The notes below the pieces were generated by a model that made no database searches, was not told the origin of the DNA, and was given only the letters and a program-made list of their open reading frames with translations. This document shows, piece after piece, positions 42,938 through 51,561 of a stretch of 64,000 nt of DNA (its first letter is position 1; every line of letters begins with the position of its first letter). Origin of the DNA: Sphingomonadales bacterium UBA6157 (lineage in GTDB: Bacteria > Pseudomonadota > Alphaproteobacteria > Sphingomonadales > Sphingomonadaceae); assembly GCA_002423025.1 (NCBI GenBank), contig DIUN01000007.1, positions 68,331-132,330 on the forward strand, in the 5' to 3' direction. Both the position numbers and the translations under genes were made by a program.

Positions 42938-43061
42938 GAGGGTTTTCGTCCTTCGCCAGTATCGATTGATGAGTCGTTCAAAACCGCCGTCCGGATAGTC
43001 CCGATGGTGCACCCGCGCAACAGATTGACGCAGGTTGGCGCAAAAGACTGAGGCTCAAGAT

Positions 43062-44177
43062 TCAGCCGCCGCCGTGCCCGAGCGCCAGATACGCATGGGA
43101 TTGCATCTCCATGAGCCGGGAAACCGTCCGTTGGAACTCGAAAACTCCGTCACCCTCGGGATAAAGCCCCGCCGGCTCGGCATCTGCGGCCGCGATAAGC
43201 TTCACCTTCTGCTCGTAAAGTGCATCGATGAGCGTGATGAAACGTGCCGCCTCATTGCGATTCTGCGGCCCAAGCACCGGGATGCCGACAAGAAACACCG
43301 TATGATATCGTCGGGCGATCGCGAGATAGTCCGCCGCCCCCAATGGCTGGCGGCACAGCCGCGCAAAGGAGAACACCGCGACGCCCTTGAGTGACTTAGG
43401 CACAAACAAGCTGCGTCCGCCAGGAACCGGAATCGTCTCGGTCGGCACCTTGGCCCGGTCCTCGACCGGATAGTCGGTCATCCGGAAAAACGCCTCGGCC
43501 ATCGCCGCCGTGGCAGCAGGCCCATTGGGCACATGCCAGGTCGGCGCGCCGCCAAGGCGGGCGAGGCGATAATCAGTCGGGCCATCAAGGGTGATCACGG
43601 CGCAGCGCTCGCTGATCAGCGCTATAAAGGGCAGGAACAACTGGCGGTTGAGGCCGTTCTTGTAGAGGTCCTGCGGTGCGCGATTGGACGTCGTCACCAC
43701 TGTCACGCCATGGCTGAACAGCGCTGCAAACAACCGGGACAGGATCGCGGCATCCGCGATGTCCTTCACCTGCATCTCATCAAAGGCCAGCAGCCTGGCG
43801 CTGGCCGCCACTGCCGCCGCTACACCCGGAATGGGGTCTGCCCCGCCCTTCTGGCGCTCGGCATGCAGTGCCGCATGAATTTCGAGCATGAACTCGTGGA
43901 AGTGCACCCGGCGCTTCGGGCTGACATCGGCATGCGCAAAAAACAGGTCCATCAGCATGGACTTGCCGCGGCCCACCCCGCCCCAGATGTAGAGGCCACG
44001 TTGCGCCGGCGCGGGGTCCACCTTTCGGAAGCGCGCCAGCAGGCCCGGCTTCTCCACAGGCGCCTCTAGCGTCTTCGCCAGTGCTTCGAGACGGTCAGCT
44101 ACTGCTGCCTGTGCTGTATCGGGCCTCAGTTCGCCACCGGCCACCAAGGCATCATAGGCCGCGCGAACGCCCGGCAC
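43062..44177 (-). CDS. zapE: Cell division ATPase ZapE (AFG1 family)
   Basis: A 371-residue P-loop ATPase. Walker A GLYIWGGVGRGKSMLMDLFF; Walker B LLAFDEMQVKDIADAAIL; arginine-finger region TVVTTSNRAPQDLYKNGLNR. Relatives act at the Z-ring (ZapE) or in mitochondrial protein turnover (AFG1). The start is a GTG at 44177. It lies between the thioesterase and mdh on the same strand; AFG1-like genes next to mdh or sdh are frequent in alphaproteobacteria. Confidence 0.93.
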   Translation of the reverse strand: MPGVRAAYDALVAGGELRPDTAQAAVADRLEALAKTLEAPVEKPGLLARFRKVDPAPAQRGLYIWGGVGRGKSMLMDLFFAHADVSPKRRVHFHEFMLEIHAALHAERQKGGADPIPGVAAAVAASARLLAFDEMQVKDIADAAILSRLFAALFSHGVTVVTTSNRAPQDLYKNGLNRQLFLPFIALISERCAVITLDGPTDYRLARLGGAPTWHVPNGPAATAAMAEAFFRMTDYPVEDRAKVPTETIPVPGGRSLFVPKSLKGVAVFSFARLCRQPLGAADYLAIARRYHTVFLVGIPVLGPQNRNEAARFITLIDALYEQKVKLIAAADAEPAGLYPEGDGVFEFQRTVSRLMEMQSHAYLALGHGGG

Positions 44178-44183
44178 CGCGGC

Positions 44184-44672
44184 TCAATCCACCTGGTTCG
44201 ATTGCGGCCGGCTGGCGGCGCCATCGCCCTGCGGGCGCGGCACCCTGGGGATCTTGCGCATCGTGCCCGTGAAGGAGGCGACATTCACGCCCTCCTGCTT
44301 CACCAGCCCGCGCACAAACAGCATCTTTCCGGTTTCCTTGAGAATTTCCCCCGAAGCCTCGATCGGCTTGCCGACAATGCCGGCAGACAAGAAATCCGTG
44401 GCGCAGGACAGCGTTACGGCAGCGCTGTTCTCAAGCTGGCGGAAGATGAAGGCGAACATTGCCATATCGATGAACGACATGATGAAGCCGCCGTGGATAT
44501 AGCCAAGGCCATTGGAGTGCCGACGGTCGGTCTCCATCCGGCACTCGACACCATGGCCCTGGCTGTCTCGGAAGAAGAAGTCTCCGAGCATTGAGGAAAA
44601 GCGGCCGTCAGGCTCGCGATGCCAACGCTGCCAGCCTGCGTGTTCGCCTTCGGTGATGATTTCGAGTGCCAT
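44184..44672 (-). CDS. PaaI-type hot-dog thioesterase
   Basis: About 162 residues from ATG 44672. The hot-dog signature is RRHSNGLGYIHGGFIMSFID, with HGG and a following Asp as the PaaI acyl-CoA thioesterase site, then LSCATDFLSAGIVGKPIEAS. A longer reading from TTG 44738 would overlap sdhB by 17 bases and adds 22 residues; it cannot be ruled out because the ribosome binding site is weak in both cases. It follows sdhB, so a role near CoA metabolism is plausible. The substrate is unknown. Confidence 0.85.
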   Translation of the reverse strand: MALEIITEGEHAGWQRWHREPDGRFSSMLGDFFFRDSQGHGVECRMETDRRHSNGLGYIHGGFIMSFIDMAMFAFIFRQLENSAAVTLSCATDFLSAGIVGKPIEASGEILKETGKMLFVRGLVKQEGVNVASFTGTMRKIPRVPRPQGDGAASRPQSNQVD

Positions 44673-44721
44673 GCCGTCTGCGATAGTGCGCCGCAGCAAT
44701 CGGGGCAAGCCTTCTGGGCCC

Positions 44722-45507
44722 CTAGCCGGCGCGCTCAACCATCATGATCTTGATCTCGGCAATCGCCTTGGCGGGGTTGAGACCCTTGGGGCATACGTTC
44801 GAGCAATTCATGATCGTGTGGCAACGATAAAGCCGGAAAGGATCCTCAAGCGCATCGAGGCGCTCACCGGTCATCTCGTCACGGCTATCCGCCAGCCAGC
44901 GATAAGCCTGCAGCAGGATGGCGGGGCCGAGGAACTTGTCGCTGTTCCACCAGTAGCTTGGGCAAGATGTCGAGCAGCAGGCGCACAGGATGCACTCGTA
45001 AAGCCCATCGAGTTTGGCGCGCTCCTCGACGCTCTGGACACGCTCTTCGCCGGATGGTGCCGGCGTAACGGTCTGCAGCCAAGGCTTGATCGAAGCATAT
45101 TGCGCGTAGAAATGCTTGAAGTCCGGCACCAGGTCCTTGACGACTTCCATATGCGGCAGCGGCGTGATGCGCACCTCGCCCTTGATGTCGCAAATCGCCT
45201 GGGTGCAGGCCAGCGTGTTGGTGCCGTCGATGTTCATCGAGCACGAACCGCAAATTCCTTCGCGGCACGAACGCCGGAACGTCAGTGTTGAATCGACCTC
45301 GGACTTGATCTTGATCAGCGCGTCCAGAACCATCGGACCGGTATCGTCGATATCGAGTTCATAGGTATCGTAGCGCGGGTTGGCGCCATCATCCGGATTC
45401 CAGCGATAAATCTTGAACGCCTTGACGTTCTTGGCGCCGGCAGGCGCAGGATAGCGCTTGCCTGCGGACGAAATCTTGCTGTTCGCGGGGAGAGAGAATT
45501 CAGCCAT
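44722..45507 (-). CDS. sdhB: Succinate dehydrogenase iron-sulfur subunit
   Basis: A 261-residue subunit carrying [2Fe-2S], [4Fe-4S] and [3Fe-4S] clusters. The plant-type site is FRRSCREGICGSCSMNIDG with a downstream TLACTQ; the bacterial ferredoxin sites are ECILCACCSTSCPSYW and CHTIMNCSNVCPKGLNPAKA. It passes electrons from SdhA to ubiquinone. It follows sdhA by 31 bases. Confidence 0.97.
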   Translation of the reverse strand: MAEFSLPANSKISSAGKRYPAPAGAKNVKAFKIYRWNPDDGANPRYDTYELDIDDTGPMVLDALIKIKSEVDSTLTFRRSCREGICGSCSMNIDGTNTLACTQAICDIKGEVRITPLPHMEVVKDLVPDFKHFYAQYASIKPWLQTVTPAPSGEERVQSVEERAKLDGLYECILCACCSTSCPSYWWNSDKFLGPAILLQAYRWLADSRDEMTGERLDALEDPFRLYRCHTIMNCSNVCPKGLNPAKAIAEIKIMMVERAG

Positions 45508-45538
45508 TTCAAGTCCTTGTCATATCAAGCTGAGACGA

Positions 45539-47326
45539 TCAGTAAACGCGAGCCTTGGGCTTGATATAGTCGATCTCGTCAGTGAGCGTGTAGGTGTGGA
45601 CCGGGCGCTGCGCGAGTTCCACGGCGCCGTCGCGGAACCAGCCCAGCGAGTGCTTCATGAAGTTCTCGTCGTCGCGCTTCGGGAAATCCTCATGCATGTG
45701 TGCGCCGCGGCTTTCATGCCGGGTCTTGGCCATGTGCATGGTGAGCACGGCCTGGCCGATCATGTTGTCGAGTTCCATCGTCTCGATGAGATCGGTGTTG
45801 AACACGAGGCTGCGGTCGGCGATGCCGATATCAGCCATGCGCTGGTAGACAGCGTCGATCTTGCGGGTGCCCTCGTCGAGAATTTCCGACGTGCGGAACA
45901 CTGCGGCATTGGCCTGCATAGTCTTCTGCATCGCGAGCCGCACTTCGCTGGTCGGCGAACCACCCTTGGCGTGACGGAAGCCATCAAGACGGCCAAGCGC
46001 CATATCGGCCGAATCCTTGGCGAGTGGCGGATGCGCGGTGCCGGGCTTGAGCGTTTCACCGATGCGGTGCGCCGTAGCGCGGCCGAACACGACCAGATCG
46101 ATCAGCGAATTGGAGCCGAGCCGGTTGGCACCGTGCACGGAGACGCAAGCCGCCTCCCCCACAGCGAACAAGCCAGGCACAACCGCATCCGGATTGCCAT
46201 CGCGCAGGGTAACGACTTCACCATGATAATTGGTCGGAATACCGCCCATATTGTAGTGAACTGTTGGGGTTACAGGAATCGGCTCACGCGTCACATCAAC
46301 GCCGGCAAACACCTTCGCCGTCTCTGAGATACCGGGCAGGCGCTCGTGCAGAACGGCGGGGTCGATATGGTTCAAGTGAAGGTGGATATGGTCCCCTTCC
46401 TTGCCCACTCCGCGGCCTTCACGGATTTCCATGGCCATAGAGCGGCTCACCACGTCCCGGGAGGCGAGATCCTTGGCAGACGGAGCATAGCGCTCCATGA
46501 AGCGCTCGCCCTGGGCGTTGGTGAGGTAGCCACCCTCACCGCGCGCGCCTTCAGTGATCAGTACGCCGGCACCGTAGATGCCGGTCGGGTGGAACTGCAC
46601 GAACTCCATATCCTGCATCGGCACGCCGGCGCGGATTGCCATGCCGCCGCCATCACCGGTTGAGGTGTGGGCGGACGTGGCGGAGAAATAGCAGCGGCCG
46701 TAGCCACCGGTGGCCAGCACAGTCTTGTGGCTGCGGAAGCGGTGAATCGAGCCATCATCCATGTTGATGGCGATGACGCCACGGCACTCGCCATCCACCA
46801 TGATCAGGTCGATAGCGAAATATTCGATATAGAAGTCAGTCGCATACTTCAGGCTCTGCTGGTAGAGCGCGTGCAGCATGGCATGGCCGGTGCGGTCAGC
46901 AGCAGCGCAGGTGCGCTGGGCTGGCGGGCCCTCTCCCATATTCTGCATCATGCCACCAAACGGCCGCTGGTAGATGCGCCCAGCCTCGGTACGGCTGAAC
47001 GGCACGCCAAAATGCTCAAGCTCGTACACGGCTGCGGGAGCTTCCCGGCAAAGATACTCGATCGCATCCTGGTCGCCCAGCCAATCGGAGCCCTTTACAG
47101 TATCGTACATGTGCCAGGTCCAATGGTCCGGGCCCATGTTGCCAAGCGAGGCGGCGATACCGCCCTGTGCCGCCACTGTGTGGCTACGCGTGGGGAACAC
47201 CTTGGTTATGCAGGCGGTCTTCAGACCGGCTTCGGCGATGCCCATGGCTGCACGGAGGCCAGAGCCGCCGGCTCCCACCACCACAGCATCATAGACATGA
47301 TCGATAATCTGGTAGGCTTGCGGCAT
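45539..47326 (-). CDS. sdhA: Succinate dehydrogenase flavoprotein subunit
   Basis: A 595-residue FAD subunit oxidising succinate to fumarate. FAD-binding DAVVVGAGGSGLRAAMGIAE; covalent flavin His in TRSHTVAAQGGIAASLGN; catalytic segments HPTGIYGAGVLITEGARGEG and NRLGSNSLIDLVVFGRA. Expected length. It starts 2 bases after sdhD, so the sdhCDAB operon is tightly packed. Confidence 0.98.
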   Translation of the reverse strand: MPQAYQIIDHVYDAVVVGAGGSGLRAAMGIAEAGLKTACITKVFPTRSHTVAAQGGIAASLGNMGPDHWTWHMYDTVKGSDWLGDQDAIEYLCREAPAAVYELEHFGVPFSRTEAGRIYQRPFGGMMQNMGEGPPAQRTCAAADRTGHAMLHALYQQSLKYATDFYIEYFAIDLIMVDGECRGVIAINMDDGSIHRFRSHKTVLATGGYGRCYFSATSAHTSTGDGGGMAIRAGVPMQDMEFVQFHPTGIYGAGVLITEGARGEGGYLTNAQGERFMERYAPSAKDLASRDVVSRSMAMEIREGRGVGKEGDHIHLHLNHIDPAVLHERLPGISETAKVFAGVDVTREPIPVTPTVHYNMGGIPTNYHGEVVTLRDGNPDAVVPGLFAVGEAACVSVHGANRLGSNSLIDLVVFGRATAHRIGETLKPGTAHPPLAKDSADMALGRLDGFRHAKGGSPTSEVRLAMQKTMQANAAVFRTSEILDEGTRKIDAVYQRMADIGIADRSLVFNTDLIETMELDNMIGQAVLTMHMAKTRHESRGAHMHEDFPKRDDENFMKHSLGWFRDGAVELAQRPVHTYTLTDEIDYIKPKARVY

Positions 47327-47327
47327 C

Positions 47328-47705
47328 TCAGGCTCCGAGTGCGATCTTGAGCACAGCGAACACAGCTGCTGCAGCGCCCGCCAAAACGTAGAAATTCAGG
47401 GCCAGCATGGCCAGAACACGCGAGGCACCGTGGAGATAATCCTCCACAAGCACCTGCACGCCCAATCGAAAATGCCAGAAAACCGAAAGGATGAGCAGCA
47501 GCATCGGCACCGCAGCGACAGGCTGCCGCAGCCAGAGCACAACGCTCGAATAATCAAGGCTCGGCAGGCGAACCAGCGAGCCGATGAACCAGAGCACAAG
47601 CACCAGGTTGCCCACGGCCGTCACACGCTGCAGCCACCAGTGGTGCACACCGTCCTTGGCAGCGCCAAGGCCGCGTACCCGGCCCAGATCAGTTCCTGCA
47701 CCCAT
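47328..47705 (-). CDS. sdhD: Succinate dehydrogenase membrane anchor subunit D
   Basis: A 125-residue three-helix membrane anchor. It contains DGVHHWWLQRVTAVGNLVLV at the first helix and the haem/quinone-site FHFRLGVQVLVEDYLHG with the conserved HxxxG...EDY pattern. It begins 3 bases after sdhC. Confidence 0.94.
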   Translation of the reverse strand: MGAGTDLGRVRGLGAAKDGVHHWWLQRVTAVGNLVLVLWFIGSLVRLPSLDYSSVVLWLRQPVAAVPMLLLILSVFWHFRLGVQVLVEDYLHGASRVLAMLALNFYVLAGAAAAVFAVLKIALGA

Positions 47706-47707
47706 CG

Positions 47708-48112
47708 TCAGATCCCCTTGCCGAAGATGATCGCGGCCCAGGTCAGCGCCGTGAGCAGCACCGAGCCAACCATGGTCATCGTCGCGAATGTCTTGCTGGT
47801 GGCAAGGTCGAAGGCCTGCCCCGTGTCCATCACCAGGTGCCGAATGCCGGACATCATGTGCTGGAAGAACACCCAGGTCAGCCCCACGCCAACAACAAGG
47901 CCGACCCAGCTGGTCGCCACTGTCATGAAAAGCGCATAGGCCTCAGGCCCGGTAGCGGCCGCGATCAGCCACCAAAGGAAGAGCACGACCGCGCCGAACG
48001 CCATGGCGTTCCCGGTAGCGCGATGCAGGATCGACACCGTCATGTGCACCTTCCATTTCCAGATGGAAAGGTGCGGTGAAAGCGGTCGCGGAGCGGTCGG
48101 ACGTCCGGCCAT
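47708..48112 (-). CDS. sdhC: Succinate dehydrogenase cytochrome b556 subunit C
   Basis: A 134-residue membrane subunit. Conserved PLSPHLSIWKWKVHMTVSIL with HRATG, and the haem-ligand helix FFQHMMSGIRHLVMDTG. Three membrane helices are expected. It is first in sdhCDAB; a possible promoter lies 34 bases upstream. GGGGG just before the ATG is the likely ribosome binding site. Confidence 0.94.
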   Translation of the reverse strand: MAGRPTAPRPLSPHLSIWKWKVHMTVSILHRATGNAMAFGAVVLFLWWLIAAATGPEAYALFMTVATSWVGLVVGVGLTWVFFQHMMSGIRHLVMDTGQAFDLATSKTFATMTMVGSVLLTALTWAAIIFGKGI

Positions 48113-48145
48113 ATAACCCCCAGTTGGTAAGCCTGATTTGCGGTC

Positions 48146-48173
48146 GTTTTAGGCTTTCATCGCTGCAGTGCAA
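48146..48173 (-). promoter_or_regulatory. Candidate promoter of the sdh operon
   Basis: On the minus strand: TTGCAC (48173-48168), a 16-base spacer, TAAAAC (48151-48146), in the 113-base gap between the DUF1330 and sdhC genes. Confidence 0.35.
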
Positions 48174-48225
48174 CCATTCATCTCTGGCAAGATGCAGGAT
48201 ATTCGCAACTCCACCAGTTGGCCGG

Positions 48226-48645
48226 TCAGCCGCCACACTGGAGCAGAACAGTTCGCGCCAGCCCGGCGTAACGGTGGCGCAGTGCCAGCCGGTAGGATTC
48301 ATCCGCCATCATCGCCAGGAAATGCTGGCGTGTCGGGTAACGCACCATCAGAACCTTGTCCCAATCCGTCTCGGGTGTTCCAGCGAGGCCGATGAACACC
48401 TGCTCTACAGGGCCGTCATAAAGCACCTCCGCGCCGCTCAGCGCGCCCACTGTCACGGTGAAGGCGTGCTGATAGTGCCGATAGGCCTCGGCGCCCGAGC
48501 AAGGCGGCTCTTCGGCACCATCGCCATAGTCCGCAACATCCTTGAACTTCAATAGGTTGAGCATCACAACTGGGCCATCCCGGCCATTGTCACGCAGCGC
48601 GCGCACCTGCGCCGCCGTCGGATCGATGCTGCGATCAATACTCAT
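48226..48645 (-). CDS. DUF1330 domain protein
   Basis: A 139-residue dimeric alpha/beta-barrel (ferredoxin-like) protein. DUF1330 features: GPVVMLNLLKFKDVADYGDG, EAYRHYQHAF, LYDGPVEQVFIG, and WDKVLMVRYPTRQHFLAMM. The family has no established activity. It is divergent from the P450 gene across a 103-base gap that has a GGCAGA/TCTGCC inverted repeat (48665-48682). Confidence 0.85.
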   Translation of the reverse strand: MSIDRSIDPTAAQVRALRDNGRDGPVVMLNLLKFKDVADYGDGAEEPPCSGAEAYRHYQHAFTVTVGALSGAEVLYDGPVEQVFIGLAGTPETDWDKVLMVRYPTRQHFLAMMADESYRLALRHRYAGLARTVLLQCGG

Positions 48646-48748
48646 GCCAAACCCTCTCGATTACGGCAGACTCGCATCTGCCATGGAAGCGGCATAGCAT
48701 TCGCTGTGATCCGACAAAATGATCGGACTTGATGGGGAGCCTCGCGCC

Positions 48749-49993
48749 ATGGCCACGCAACTGCGCCCGCAGGATGAAGCCAAACTCACGCCATTGCCGG
48801 ATGTGGATGTCACCAACCCGGCGCTCTATGTCGAGGACAGCTGGCGCCCCGTGTTCGCGCGGATGCGGCACGAGGCCCCGGTGCATTACTGCGCCAACAG
48901 CCCGTTCGGCCCCTATTGGTCCATCCATTCCCATGCCGATATCCAGGCCGTGGAGGCACGGCCGGACATTTTCTCCTCAAGCCATGTCTATGGGGGCATC
49001 ACAGTCGCCGACTTGATGGGCGATTTCAACTTGCCGCAGTTCATCGCCATGGACCGTCCGCGCCATGGCGAGCAGCGCCGTGTCGTCGCCCCTGCCTTTG
49101 GGCCTGGCGAGATGCAGAAAATGTCTGCTTCCATCCGGCAGCGCACCGCCGAGCTTCTCGATACCCTGCCTTTCGATACCGAATTTGACTGGGTGGACAC
49201 CGTATCGATCGAACTGACCACCCAGATGCTGGCGATTCTCTTCGATTTTCCCTGCGAGGACCGGCGCAAACTCACCCTGTGGTCCGATTGGGGCGGTGAC
49301 ATCGAGGCAGCGCTCAATCCCGAAACCGCGCCCATCCGCCACCAGCACATGCTGGACATGACCGCCTATTTCGATCGGCTCTGGAACGAGCGCAAGGCGC
49401 TGCCGCCTTCGGCCGATCTCGTCTCGATGATGGTGCACTCCGAAGCGATGGGGGATCTCTCGCATCAGGAACGGATGGCCAATCTCATCCTGTTGATCGT
49501 TGGTGGCAATGATACCACGCGCAACTCGATGTCCGGCATGGTCCATGCCTTCCAGAAATTCCCCGGTGAATGGGCCAAGCTGATCGCCGACCCCGGCAAG
49601 ATCGCCGCCGCAGTGCCCGAGATCATCCGCTGGCAGACGCCGCTTGCCCATATGCGGCGCACCTGCGTCGAGGATACCGAAGTCGCGGGCCACACCATCC
49701 GCAAGGGGGACAAGGTGGTGATGTGGTACATCTCAGCCAACCGCGACGAGAGCGTGTTTCCGGATGCAGAGCGGCTGGATATCGACCGTGCCAATGCCCG
49801 CCGCCACCTGGCCTTCGGCTTTGGCGTGCATCGCTGCGTCGGCGCGCGCCTGGCGGAACTGCAGATCCAGATCCTGATCGAGGAAATGCTCAAGCGCCGG
49901 ATGACAGTGGAAGTGGTCGGCGAGCCCGAATATGTCGCGCAGAGTTTCGTGCATGGCTACCGCAAGCTGCCGGTCAAGCTTTCCAAGCACTAG
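48749..49993 (+). CDS. Cytochrome P450
   Basis: A 414-residue soluble bacterial P450 monooxygenase. I-helix IVGGNDTTRNSMSG (acid-alcohol pair region), the ExxR in PEIIRWQTP, and the haem-thiolate loop HLAFGFGVHRCVGARLAELQ are intact. The sequence style resembles CYP groups acting on fatty acids, sterols or terpenoids, but the substrate cannot be read. The ATG at 48749 with GGGGAG 9 bases upstream was chosen; an ATG at 48719 adds ten unconserved residues. No ferredoxin gene is adjacent. Confidence 0.93.
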   Translation: MATQLRPQDEAKLTPLPDVDVTNPALYVEDSWRPVFARMRHEAPVHYCANSPFGPYWSIHSHADIQAVEARPDIFSSSHVYGGITVADLMGDFNLPQFIAMDRPRHGEQRRVVAPAFGPGEMQKMSASIRQRTAELLDTLPFDTEFDWVDTVSIELTTQMLAILFDFPCEDRRKLTLWSDWGGDIEAALNPETAPIRHQHMLDMTAYFDRLWNERKALPPSADLVSMMVHSEAMGDLSHQERMANLILLIVGGNDTTRNSMSGMVHAFQKFPGEWAKLIADPGKIAAAVPEIIRWQTPLAHMRRTCVEDTEVAGHTIRKGDKVVMWYISANRDESVFPDAERLDIDRANARRHLAFGFGVHRCVGARLAELQIQILIEEMLKRRMTVEVVGEPEYVAQSFVHGYRKLPVKLSKH

Positions 49994-50196
49994 CACCGCC
50001 GCCTCGACAGCGTGCGGCAACGTTCGGGGGCGACACATGCGCAGAGCGCATCCGCGCCTTATCAACAGCCGTAAGGCTTTGACCGGTGCGAGCGAGAGCG
50101 TACGATCGCCGTGCGGGCTCGCGCCGATGTCACCGCGCCGTGTAATGATTGCGTGAGCACCCAGCCCGAGCCAGGGCCCGAGCCCAAAGCGTGCCG
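49994..50196. other. Convergent intergenic region
   Basis: 203 bases between the convergent P450 and DUF6285 genes. No conserved frame, no clear rho-independent terminator and no copy of the repeat families was seen. Confidence 0.4.
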
Positions 50197-50562
50197 CTAG
50201 CCTTCGGGCCGCAAGCGTTTGAAGGTTGAGTAGCGCGGATTGTCCACCGCGACCTTTGCCAACACAGCATCGGTGAGCGCTTCAAGCAGGCCGGGCGTTT
50301 CCGGGGTGAGTTGCCCACGCCGCAGCCGGCCGCACAGCTCGGCCCGAAGTGCATCCAGCCCAGCCTCGTGGCCCAGAAATCCCGCCAGGGCTGCAGCTTC
50401 CGCCTCGCCGGGCTTCTGGTCCAGCTCGCGCGCCACGATCGCCAGCGCATTGGCTGCAACCTTGGCATGAAAGGCGCGCGCACCGGAAAGTTCGCCGGAA
50501 ATCTGGGCCAGAAACTCGGCAACCACCGTCACCAGCGCCGCCGCTTCGATCTGCTCAGCCAT
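50197..50562 (-). CDS. DUF6285 domain protein
   Basis: A 121-residue, all-helical-looking protein (AEQIEAAALVTVVAEFLAQI; RAFHAKVAANALAIVARELD; VAVDNPRYSTFKRL) matching DUF6285. The start overlaps the stop of the upstream kinase gene by one base (ATGA), so the two proteins are co-translated. The family is repeatedly found next to such kinases and may be a partner subunit. That pairing is known from gene neighbourhoods; the function is not. Confidence 0.78.
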   Translation of the reverse strand: MAEQIEAAALVTVVAEFLAQISGELSGARAFHAKVAANALAIVARELDQKPGEAEAAALAGFLGHEAGLDALRAELCGRLRRGQLTPETPGLLEALTDAVLAKVAVDNPRYSTFKRLRPEG

Positions 50563-51554
50563 CAGATGCCTCCAAAGCGAATGAGGTGCAGCAGGTCCAG
50601 TTCCACTTCTGAAACTCGCCGGCCGATCGCCGCCCGCTCAACCGAGCGCACCCGGCCGCTCACATGGTCATGGCCCATCTGAAGGCACGCGAGCCCCCAA
50701 CGCAACGTGCCCCAAACTTCCCACATATGGGCGCGGCCACGGTCCACATGCGCGCCGCCAGCTGCTTCATAAGCCTCGTAAAGCGCTTCACGCTCGCCAA
50801 AGCCGCCCACTGGCTTTTGCCAGACGCCGAAGCGCCAGGCATTGGCACAAAGCCAGCCAAGGTCTTCCGCACCTTCGCCGAGGTGTGCCAGCTCCCAATC
50901 AAGCAGTGCCGCAAGGCCGTGCTGATCGATGATGAAATTGCCGCTGCGAAAATCGCCATGGACAATCGCGCTGGGCTCGGCATCACCACAACGCTCGGCG
51001 AGCCAGGCGAACGCCAGATCGAACACCGGAGAATCAACGCCGAAGCTGCGGTAATTCTCGAACATCCGGGCATGGGCTTTACCGATCCGGCCACCGGGAA
51101 GCTTGAGGCCCGCAACCTCGGATATCGGCACCGCATGCAGCCGCGCCAGCACCGCTGCACATTGCCCGGTGAGCGCCTCGCGCGCGGCCGCATATTCCGG
51201 GAGCTTGAGCCATTTCGGCGCGAGCGCTTCACCTGCCACCCGAGCCATGATGAAGCCTTCACCCAGCCCGTCACCCGGCTCCAGCACCGCCACCACATCC
51301 GCCACCGGCACGCCGTGCCGCCCGGCCAGTTGCTGCAACGCGGCCTGATGAGCCTTGGGCATCGCGCCCTCCGGCACTTCGCCTGCGGCCGCGCATTGCA
51401 GGATCAAGGGCCAGGCAGCGCCGGCGCGCTCCGCATCCACCGCATAGGTCGCAGAACTGGCACCGCCAGTGAGCGCCTTCACCGCCAGCACCTGCACACC
51501 ATCGGCGGCGCGCGCCAGCACAGCGGCCAGCACCTCGGGGGTTGGCTCCATCAT
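50562..51554 (-). CDS. Phosphotransferase family protein (APH/ACAD10-like kinase)
   Basis: A 330-residue aminoglycoside-phosphotransferase-fold kinase. Catalytic loop IVHGDFRSGNFII (Asp as base) and metal-binding AALLDWELAHLGEGAEDLGW. It has the GGASSATYAVDA nucleotide loop at the N-terminus. Relatives linked to acyl-CoA dehydrogenases phosphorylate 4-hydroxyacyl-CoA; drug resistance is not implied. ATG 51554 or 51551 were chosen over an upstream extension overlapping the GNAT gene. Coupled to DUF6285. Confidence 0.87.
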   Translation of the reverse strand: MMEPTPEVLAAVLARAADGVQVLAVKALTGGASSATYAVDAERAGAAWPLILQCAAAGEVPEGAMPKAHQAALQQLAGRHGVPVADVVAVLEPGDGLGEGFIMARVAGEALAPKWLKLPEYAAAREALTGQCAAVLARLHAVPISEVAGLKLPGGRIGKAHARMFENYRSFGVDSPVFDLAFAWLAERCGDAEPSAIVHGDFRSGNFIIDQHGLAALLDWELAHLGEGAEDLGWLCANAWRFGVWQKPVGGFGEREALYEAYEAAGGAHVDRGRAHMWEVWGTLRWGLACLQMGHDHVSGRVRSVERAAIGRRVSEVELDLLHLIRFGGI

Positions 51555-51561
51555 CAACGCC

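Noticed and set aside
50562..51554. Aminoglycoside resistance gene
   Set aside because: The APH fold is shared by many kinases; the DUF6285 partner and family style point to the ACAD10-like group rather than drug phosphorylation.
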